From Trichodesmium sp. MAG_R04 (GTDB lineage Bacteria > Cyanobacteriota > Cyanobacteriia > Cyanobacteriales > Microcoleaceae), in assembly GCA_023356515.1 (NCBI GenBank), contig JAKQYG010000067.1:1-12664 (forward strand): a stretch of DNA of 12,664 bases, read 5' to 3'. The notes beneath the pieces were generated by a model. The model was not told the origin of the DNA. It saw nothing but the letters and a program-made list of their open reading frames with translations, and made no database searches. Made by a program: the position numbers and the translations under genes. Positions 1-4,942 of this stretch are shown piece after piece. Position 1 is the stretch's first letter. The number at the start of each line of letters is the position of its first letter.

Positions 1-2
1 TA

Positions 3-764
3 GTATTTGCAACTTCTGTTCCATTTGGTTTTACTGCCCAACAACAGAATGGGTGGCTATATCATGGAGGAGGTCTAGAAGCTATACAAAAAGTTTATGC
101 TGATTTTAACATAATTAACTTCCCGGCTGGTAACACAGGGGCACAAATGGGTGGTTGGTTTAGGCAGGAAATTAATACCTTGGCTGACCTCAATGGTTTA
201 AAGATGCGCATTCCTGGTTTGGGAGGGGATGTGATGAGCAAATTGGGAGTCAATGTACAGGTCTTACCAGGTGGGGAGGTTTATTTGGCTTTGGAAAGAG
301 GTGCTATTGATGCTGCCGAATGGGCAGGGCCTTATGATGACGAGAAGCTGGGTCTATATAAGGCTGCAAAATATTATTATTATCCTGGTTGGTGGGAACC
401 TGGTCCCACTTTAGATGTATTGGTTAATTTAGATGCTTGGAACAAGTTACCAAAAGAATATCAGGAAATTTTTCAGGCTGCTGCTTATGAAACTAATTTG
501 AATATGTTGGCTCAATATGATGCTTTGAATGGTAAAGCATTGCCAAAATTGATTGAAAAAGGTGTCCAATTAAAGGCTTTTAGTCCAGAAATCATGGAAG
601 CTGCTCAGAAAGCTACTTTTGATATCTATGAGGAAAATGCTAGTAAGGATGGAAGTTTTAAGGAAGTTTATCAACAGTGGAAAAAATTTCGAGAGCAAGT
701 TTTTAATTGGAATAAAGTTAATGAGTTGAGTTTTGCTCAGTTTTCGTTCATCAGTGAACAGTAA
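3..764 (+). CDS. TRAP transporter solute-binding protein (DctP/TakP-like), 5'-truncated by window
   Basis: This is the C-terminal 253 residues of a periplasmic binding protein of a TRAP (tripartite ATP-independent periplasmic) transporter. Such proteins capture organic acids, often 2-oxo acids or other carboxylates, and hand them to the DctQ/DctM membrane pair. The frame is open from base 3, and the methionine at 147 is internal, because the preceding residues (VFATSVPFGFTAQQQNGWLY) fit the family. Visible family marks are LKMRIPG (the conserved carboxylate-binding arginine is residue 69 of the visible part), LPGGEVYLALERGAIDAAEW (with the Glu-Trp pair near the ligand site in TakP-type members) and the aromatic YYYYPGWWEPGP. 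About 110 N-terminal residues including the export signal should lie to the left. The membrane subunits are not in the window; the next gene is convergent. The exact ligand cannot be read from the sequence. Confidence 0.9.
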   Translation, partial: VFATSVPFGFTAQQQNGWLYHGGGLEAIQKVYADFNIINFPAGNTGAQMGGWFRQEINTLADLNGLKMRIPGLGGDVMSKLGVNVQVLPGGEVYLALERGAIDAAEWAGPYDDEKLGLYKAAKYYYYPGWWEPGPTLDVLVNLDAWNKLPKEYQEIFQAAAYETNLNMLAQYDALNGKALPKLIEKGVQLKAFSPEIMEAAQKATFDIYEENASKDGSFKEVYQQWKKFREQVFNWNKVNELSFAQFSFISEQ

Positions 765-766
765 CA

Positions 767-781
767 CCAGAGTTCTTCTGG
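767..781 (+). terminator. Short hairpin after the TRAP gene, weak terminator candidate
   Basis: CCAGA (767-771) and TCTGG (777-781) can pair around a five-base loop, two bases after the TAA stop. The stem is only five pairs and is not followed by a clean T-run, so termination here is only a possibility. The remaining gap to panB (782-879) shows nothing else I can support. Confidence 0.25.
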
Positions 782-879
782 AGTCATTTCATTTATTAGA
801 AATACATCTGAATGAAACCAGGCTTTGAAATACTAATACTAAATTTGACAACAATTAAATTTCTGAGTTGTAACTTCTG

Positions 880-1671
880 CTATGGTGATGGTATTTGAGG
901 AAATTTTCTTTCCTTAACTTCCAAACTATATTCTTTAACTGCTTGAGTAATAGTCTCTCGCAAGTTAGCATAAGGTTTAGCGAAAGGTGGTCGCCAATCA
1001 GAAATTCCCAAAACATCATTAATCACTAATATCTGACCATCACAATAGGCACCTGCACCAATACCAATAGTAGGAATAGACACTTTTTCTGTAATCTCTT
1101 TCGCTAAATTTGCTTCAATATGTTCTAGGATAAGGGCAAAAGCACCAGCTGCTTCCAAAGCTAAGGCTTCTGCTAAAATACGCGCACTGGCATCAGGAGT
1201 TTTGCCTTGTTGGCGATAGCCTCCAAATTGGTGTACAGACTGGGGAGTTAGGCCAATATGACCCATAACAGGAATGCCTACTGATGTTAGTTTATTGACA
1301 GTTTGAGCGATCGCCTCATCACCATTTTCTAATTTCACAGCTTGAGCTCCTGTTTCTTTGAGTATTCTTCCTGCTGAATGTATTGCTTGTTGGGGACTTT
1401 CCTGGTAAGTTAAAAATGGTAAATCTACTACTACTAAAGCCTGCTTTACAGCTCGTCCCACTGCTTTAGCATGATGGATCATTTCCTCAAGAGTGACTGG
1501 TAAAGTTGTTTCATAACCTAAAGTCACCATTCCTAAAGAATCTCCCACTAGAATTAAATCTACTCCAGCATTGTCTAAAAGCTGAGCGATCGTATAATCA
1601 TAAGCTGTCAAAGCTACTATCGGGCGACCTTTTTGTTTCCATTGAATTAATTGTCTAGTTGTAATTGCCAT
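880..1671 (-). CDS. panB: 3-methyl-2-oxobutanoate hydroxymethyltransferase (ketopantoate hydroxymethyltransferase)
   Basis: PanB transfers a hydroxymethyl group from 5,10-methylene-tetrahydrofolate to 3-methyl-2-oxobutanoate, giving ketopantoate, the first committed step towards pantothenate and coenzyme A; it is a cytosolic TIM-barrel enzyme. The 263-residue product matches the usual length. Magnesium and substrate residues are visible: LVGDSLGMV (Asp44), VVVDLPF (Asp83), AVKLENG (Lys113, Glu115) and the catalytic glutamate in LILEHIEA (Glu183); GHIGLTPQ and IPTIGIGAG are also typical. The start at 1671 (MAITTRQL) is chosen over an in-frame ATG at 1710 because homologues begin here, and because the 1710 ATG lies upstream of the -10 box of a good promoter (1699-1726). 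An intact HIP1 site lies inside the gene at 1307-1314. The gene stands alone, without other pantothenate genes beside it. Confidence 0.97.
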   Translation of the reverse strand: MAITTRQLIQWKQKGRPIVALTAYDYTIAQLLDNAGVDLILVGDSLGMVTLGYETTLPVTLEEMIHHAKAVGRAVKQALVVVDLPFLTYQESPQQAIHSAGRILKETGAQAVKLENGDEAIAQTVNKLTSVGIPVMGHIGLTPQSVHQFGGYRQQGKTPDASARILAEALALEAAGAFALILEHIEANLAKEITEKVSIPTIGIGAGAYCDGQILVINDVLGISDWRPPFAKPYANLRETITQAVKEYSLEVKERKFPQIPSP

Positions 1672-1698
1672 TTTTAAATTAACTCGGCACCTAAAAAC

Positions 1699-1726
1699 TT
1701 TATACCACATACTAGAAGTTGGTCAA
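1699..1726 (-). promoter_or_regulatory. panB: Predicted sigma-70-type promoter of panB
   Basis: On the minus strand TTGACC (1726-1721) and TATAAA (1704-1699) are separated by 16 bases, each one mismatch from the bacterial consensus. Transcription would begin near 1692, giving a leader of about 20 bases before the ATG at 1671. The elements are read by eye; no expression data are available. Confidence 0.5.
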
Positions 1727-1925
1727 TAGTAGCAAAATCCTTAGACGTACTCTAATTCCATGATTATAGAGAATCTCAATTATAATGGGCATTTTTTAGA
1801 TTCTAGTATATTTATAAATTAAGATGAATAATATATTTTACTTTTTTTGTCAAGTACATTTTATACTAATTAAGATGAGCTTACCTTGATATTATCCAAA
1901 TAATAAGCGATAAAAAAATTTTGTT

Positions 1926-1945
1926 TGTAGTAGGGCTTTAGCCCC
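1926..1945 (+). repeat. GTAGTAGGGCTTTAGCCC leader element with small hairpin
   Basis: The segment TGTAGTAGGGCTTTAGCCCC contains GGGC/GCCC arms around TTTA (1933-1944). I recall similar strings scattered between genes in large-genome filamentous cyanobacteria, so this is probably one copy of a dispersed repeat. Only one copy is present in the window, so the repeat status rests on recollection. It ends about 30 bases before the GTG start at 1975 and would lie in the untranslated leader. Confidence 0.35.
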
Positions 1946-1974
1946 ATCTATCTTATTGTTCAAACTATAAATCA

Positions 1975-2601
1975 GTGACTAAATTATCTGTAGAATTACA
2001 ACGATATTTTTTTAATGAAAAACATACTACTAAAGTTACCTTGGGAGATATTATTGATTTAGCAGGAGAAAGAATTTTTGGTTTTTTATTGGTAATTTTG
2101 TCTTTACCTTCTGCTTTACCTATTCCTGCTCCCGGTTACTCTATTCCATTTGGAATTTTATTACTTTTATTGGCAATTCAACTAATAGTTGGTTCTCAAA
2201 CTCCATGGTTGCCTCAGAGTTGGTTAAATCGTTCAATTTCTCTTGATAAAGTACAAAGAATTTTGAAATCTGGTATTCCTTGGTTACAGAAAATTGAGTT
2301 GATATCTCGTCCTAGATTAAGCTATATTTGTACAAGTCTTATAGGTCGAATTGTTATTGGTTGCGCTATTGCTCTGATGGCTATTTCAATGATGATTCCT
2401 ATTCCGGGTACCAATACTTTACCCGCGATCGGGATTTTTGTTACTGGTTTTGGTTTATTGGATGATGATGGTATCATTAGTTTGGGTGGTTTGGTCCTTT
2501 GTTTAATGGGGGCTGCTTTAAGTGGTACAATTCTTATTTTTGGTTATGAGGTTGTCAAAGGTGGAATTGAATTAATTAAAAACTTTCTCCCTGGAGGTTA
2601 G
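1975..2601 (+). CDS. ExoD-family membrane protein (exopolysaccharide synthesis, PF06055-like)
   Basis: The 208-residue product has the ExoD-family layout. A short polar N-terminus is followed by TLGDIIDLAGERIFGFLLVILSLP, a proline-rich hydrophobic pair (LPIPAPGYSIPFG, then a leucine-rich segment to about residue 73), a polar middle (74-120) and a second hydrophobic half with MIPIPGTNTLPAIGIF. The halves share a P-I-P-x-P/G-x(3)-P-x-G pattern, suggesting an old internal duplication. It should be an inner-membrane protein with about four to six membrane segments. Rhizobial ExoD affects exopolysaccharide production and alkali tolerance, but the biochemical role is unknown. The start is GTG: an in-frame stop at 1939-1941 and no ATG or TTG codon in between leave GTG 1975 as the only standard start. 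No strong ribosome site is visible. It stands alone, convergent with the next gene. Confidence 0.88.
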   Translation: MTKLSVELQRYFFNEKHTTKVTLGDIIDLAGERIFGFLLVILSLPSALPIPAPGYSIPFGILLLLLAIQLIVGSQTPWLPQSWLNRSISLDKVQRILKSGIPWLQKIELISRPRLSYICTSLIGRIVIGCAIALMAISMMIPIPGTNTLPAIGIFVTGFGLLDDDGIISLGGLVLCLMGAALSGTILIFGYEVVKGGIELIKNFLPGG

Positions 2602-2679
2602 CTAGCAGAATTGTTGCTTTAATTGGTTGTTATTAGAATAGGCAATCTGAATAGCTAACAGCTTACCAAATCCGGGTAT

Positions 2680-2693
2680 AAAAGCAGGCTTTT
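2680..2693. terminator. Small AAAAG-CAGG-CTTTT hairpin between convergent genes
   Basis: AAAAG (2680-2684) and CTTTT (2689-2693) flank a CAGG loop in the 179-base convergent gap between the ExoD-family gene and the oxidoreductase gene. The A and T arms would give a short U-run in either direction, so a weak bidirectional terminator is possible. Five mostly A-T pairs make a poor stem. Nothing else in 2602-2780 is clear. Confidence 0.2.
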
Positions 2694-2780
2694 CTCATCG
2701 TCTAATCCTTAATTTATAAAGGCTATAACTTTGAAAAATACTCTCTTACTAAGGCAGATTTGGTATGGCTGGGCAGTAAA

Positions 2781-3794
2781 TTATATTCCCATCCAAGCAC
2801 CTCCATTATGGCTAGAATGATTTGCTTTTTCAATTATATCTAAAATCATACCAGCTTCTATTAATGAGAATGGTTTAGTATTTTCAGTCTTAATACAATC
2901 TAATAAATTATCAATTAATCCATTAAACCAACTTCCATGACCAGGTGCCTCAAAATTTGTAGGTACAAAAATCTTTTGAACAGGTTCATTTTTCACGCTC
3001 AAAAATATATCATTATTTTCGATACTAATTTCTCCTTCTGTTCCCTGAATTCTGTAATAAGCTTTTGGTATTGACCCTAAAGAGCTGACATTAATGTTAA
3101 TTAATTTTTCCTCCCAATCTAAACAAAAAATGGCTAAATCTTCTAATTTACTATTTGTTTTATTTAGATTTCTAATATGTGCAGATATGCCTTGGGGACA
3201 ACCACCAAATAGAGCTTGAGCAACAGAAATTGCATCTAAACCATGATCAATCATAATACCACCATCAGATAGTTCTTGATTTTTTGGCAATTTTGGTTTC
3301 CATTCCGTTAATTCACTTTGAAAATTTGCACCAAATATATTAAAAGATGCAAATAAAGGTTTCCCTATTTTACCCAAACTAATTAATTCGGCAGCGTGTA
3401 CTACTGAAGGAGCAAATTTATAATTATGACATGGATATAAAATACGTTTTCTTTTATTTGCTATATCTACTAATTCATTGTATTCACCTTTATTTAAAAC
3501 TAATGGTTTCTCACATAAGACATGCTTATCTGCTCCTAAAGCTTGTTTAACACTTTCCAAATGAAAAGTATTAGGCAAGCAAATGTCAATTATATCTATT
3601 TCATTAGAGTATTCTTCTAGTAAATCACCAAATTCCTCATAAACTCGAATGTTTGGGTATTGTCGCAGTGCAGCTGCACGTCTCGCTGTTACAGGATCTA
3701 CTACTGCTTTTAGATCGATATCAGAACGATTCCTATAAGCTGGTAAATGGCTTTTCTCAGCACTAAATCCAAAACCAACAATGGCTATTTTCAA
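2781..3794 (-). CDS. Gfo/Idh/MocA-family NAD(P)-dependent oxidoreductase
   Basis: This 337-residue protein belongs to the glucose-fructose / inositol dehydrogenase-like family, which oxidises or reduces sugars, inositols and related compounds. The N-terminal Rossmann fold starts with MKIAIVGFGFSAEKSH, a variant of the GxGxxG loop. An acidic residue (Asp33 in AVVDP) ends the second strand, favouring NAD over NADP. IIDICLPNTFH and the family hallmark EKP (residues 95-97) follow. The C-terminal domain has HNYKFAP (123-129) and GGIMIDHGLD (178-187), which carries the likely substrate-contacting Asp/His. The start codon is TTG: a TAG stop lies two codons upstream, homologues begin MKIAIVG, and AGAGGA (3809-3804) sits nine bases before it. 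It is a lone gene with its own promoter (3832-3860). The substrate cannot be assigned; sugar or sugar-nucleotide metabolism is most likely. Confidence 0.9.
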   Translation of the reverse strand: MKIAIVGFGFSAEKSHLPAYRNRSDIDLKAVVDPVTARRAAALRQYPNIRVYEEFGDLLEEYSNEIDIIDICLPNTFHLESVKQALGADKHVLCEKPLVLNKGEYNELVDIANKRKRILYPCHNYKFAPSVVHAAELISLGKIGKPLFASFNIFGANFQSELTEWKPKLPKNQELSDGGIMIDHGLDAISVAQALFGGCPQGISAHIRNLNKTNSKLEDLAIFCLDWEEKLININVSSLGSIPKAYYRIQGTEGEISIENNDIFLSVKNEPVQKIFVPTNFEAPGHGSWFNGLIDNLLDCIKTENTKPFSLIEAGMILDIIEKANHSSHNGGAWMGI

Positions 3795-3803
3795 AATCTA
3801 AAA

Positions 3804-3809
3804 TCCTCT
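3804..3809 (-). promoter_or_regulatory. Ribosome binding site AGAGGA supporting a TTG start
   Basis: AGAGGA lies nine bases upstream of the TTG at 3794-3792 on the minus strand. It decides the start of the oxidoreductase gene, since no ATG or GTG is available after the in-frame TAG just upstream. Confidence 0.7.
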
Positions 3810-3831
3810 TAGCTATATTGATTTTTAACAT

Positions 3832-3860
3832 TTTCTAACAAAAGTTATAATTTTTGTCAA
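3832..3860 (-). promoter_or_regulatory. Predicted sigma-70-type promoter of the oxidoreductase gene
   Basis: On the minus strand a perfect TTGACA (3860-3855) is followed after exactly 17 bases by TAGAAA (3837-3832), four of six matches to the -10 consensus. Transcription would begin near 3825, giving a leader of about 30 bases that holds the AGAGGA ribosome site. Confidence 0.5.
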
Positions 3861-4117
3861 GTATTTTTTTTGTCTTATTTGTCACTTATTTCGGCTTGAA
3901 GATTTATGCTACTTTGAGAAAAAGAATGTAGCAAAAGGTATATCTTAATCAGAGAAGCTTGAAAAGAATAGCTCTAAATTCATTAAAGACAATTATTTTG
4001 CTCATTTACCCATTTTTTTTAAGATTTACTCCAACTTCGGTCTCAGCTACATACGTTTCACGCAATGTCCCTATTCTTTGTAATCAAAATTCATAAAGAA
4101 CTAAACTTATTAAATCA

Positions 4118-4135
4118 TTAGTTAAGCTTAACTAA
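4118..4135. promoter_or_regulatory. Perfect 18-bp palindrome, operator candidate
   Basis: TTAGTTAAGCTTAACTAA is its own reverse complement over all 18 bases and sits between two divergent genes, about 320 bases from the oxidoreductase start and 240 from the COP23 start. A dimeric regulator could bind it, but no regulator gene is in the window and the match to any known operator is unknown. Confidence 0.35.
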
Positions 4136-4375
4136 AAGATAAATGCTAACAATAACCGAAGTTAAGGCAGATAATAAATTGCAGAGGGAATATAAGGAAA
4201 CCAACTAATTAATTAATCAAAAATAAACAATATATAAAAACCATTTATAATCATAATTTTCGCAACTTCTCAAGCATACTTGCAAAACTTTTTGCTTAAC
4301 TTCCATTACTGACACTCAAGAAGTATATATAAGTTTATAAAATATCAGTAGTATCATATATCTAGATTATAGTCC

Positions 4376-4828
4376 ATGAAAATTTTATCATTAACTTATA
4401 TTTTTACTGCCACAGTAATCGGATTTTTAAATCTTTCTATCGGTAATCTTTCTGCTAAGGCTCAAACTTCTAATTTTTTCTGTGGTAAAATTGGTGCTAT
4501 TCCAGCTACAATAGCTAAGAAACAAGGAAATAATATTCCGATTATTCTTTGGAGTGCTAATAATTATTTTGCTCAATCAGGAGAAGATACTCTTACTAGA
4601 TGTACCAGAGTATCTGGTATTTTATCTGCTCAACAAGTAAATGGATATAGGAGCATTACTATTAGTATATCTAAACATGGACAATCTATTATTTGTGCTG
4701 CTATAGGTGGTTCTTGTCGATTATTATATCAAATTCCCAATGGCCAAAATACCCAAAAAGCTCAACAAGAATTATTAAGAAGAGTTATTAATCCTGAACT
4801 AAATTTACCACCAATTACTATTTATTAA
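4376..4828 (+). CDS. Secreted COP23-domain protein
   Basis: The 150-residue product has a signal peptide (hydrophobic residues about 4-25, likely cleavage after AKA at 27-29). The mature part matches the COP23 domain, named after a 23-kDa circadian oscillating peripheral membrane protein of a unicellular cyanobacterium. Landmarks are NFFCGK (Cys36), a predicted strand ending in PIILWSANNYF, TRCTRVSG (Cys76), QSIICAA (Cys107) and GSCRLLYQ (Cys114), followed by LLYQIPNGQNTQKAQQELL. The four cysteines are typical and could form two disulphides outside the cytoplasm. At about 120 mature residues it is a minimal version with little beyond the domain. Molecular function is unknown for the family. 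The ATG start gives the signal peptide directly; no strong ribosome site is visible. It stands alone and is convergent with the AAA-WD40 gene. Circadian control should not be assumed from the domain name. Confidence 0.85.
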   Translation: MKILSLTYIFTATVIGFLNLSIGNLSAKAQTSNFFCGKIGAIPATIAKKQGNNIPIILWSANNYFAQSGEDTLTRCTRVSGILSAQQVNGYRSITISISKHGQSIICAAIGGSCRLLYQIPNGQNTQKAQQELLRRVINPELNLPPITIY

Positions 4829-4942
4829 AGGAAGAGAAAAGAAATATTGAATAAAAAAGAAATAAAAATAATAGAGATAAAAGTTCAGTAATGTGTTTCA
4901 TGGCTTTAAGCATAAAGTAAAAATATATTATTCCTAAAAACC

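Larger units (their letters stand above)
1672..1974. other. Divergent intergenic region panB / ExoD-family gene
   Basis: This 303-base, AT-rich gap separates two divergently transcribed genes. Besides the panB promoter (1699-1726) it holds a second perfect minus-strand -35 hexamer TTGACA (1853-1848), without a well-spaced -10. On the plus strand TTGATA (1886-1891) and GATAAA (1909-1914) are 17 bases apart, a weak candidate promoter for the ExoD-family gene. An imperfect inverted repeat lies near 1762-1786 (ATTATAGAGA / TCTCAATTATAAT). A leader repeat at 1926-1945 is listed separately. Confidence 0.4.
3795..4375. other. Divergent AT-rich intergenic region, oxidoreductase / COP23 gene
   Basis: This 581-base gap has no credible reading frame. 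It holds the minus-strand promoter and ribosome site of the oxidoreductase gene, a perfect 18-bp palindrome at 4118-4135, and a 9-bp inverted pair AACTTCGGT / ACCGAAGTT (4033-4041, 4155-4163) that brackets the palindrome. The stretch 4200-4375 is extremely A+T rich. I could not pick out a well-spaced promoter for the downstream COP23 gene; CTGACA near 4311 and TATAAA near 4337 are too far apart. Confidence 0.4.

Noticed and set aside
570..767. 65-codon open frame on the minus strand over the TRAP gene
   Set aside because: It lies wholly opposite a well-supported coding region and has no family features; it is a shadow frame.
1842..3862. Shared 13-mer TTTTTGTCAAGTA near 1844-1856 and 3851-3863
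   Set aside because: A 13-base AT-rich match is expected by chance in 12 kb. Both copies contain a minus-strand TTGACA; only the second has a good -10 at 17 bases.
4033..4163. 9-bp inverted pair AACTTCGGT / ACCGAAGTT as ends of a mobile element
   Set aside because: Nine bases over 130 bp is not clearly above chance, and no target duplication or repeated copy is visible. It is mentioned only in the intergenic entry.
4829..4942. Purine-rich tract after the COP23 gene as a structured RNA or terminator
   Set aside because: It is simple A/G-rich sequence with no stable stem and no T-run.
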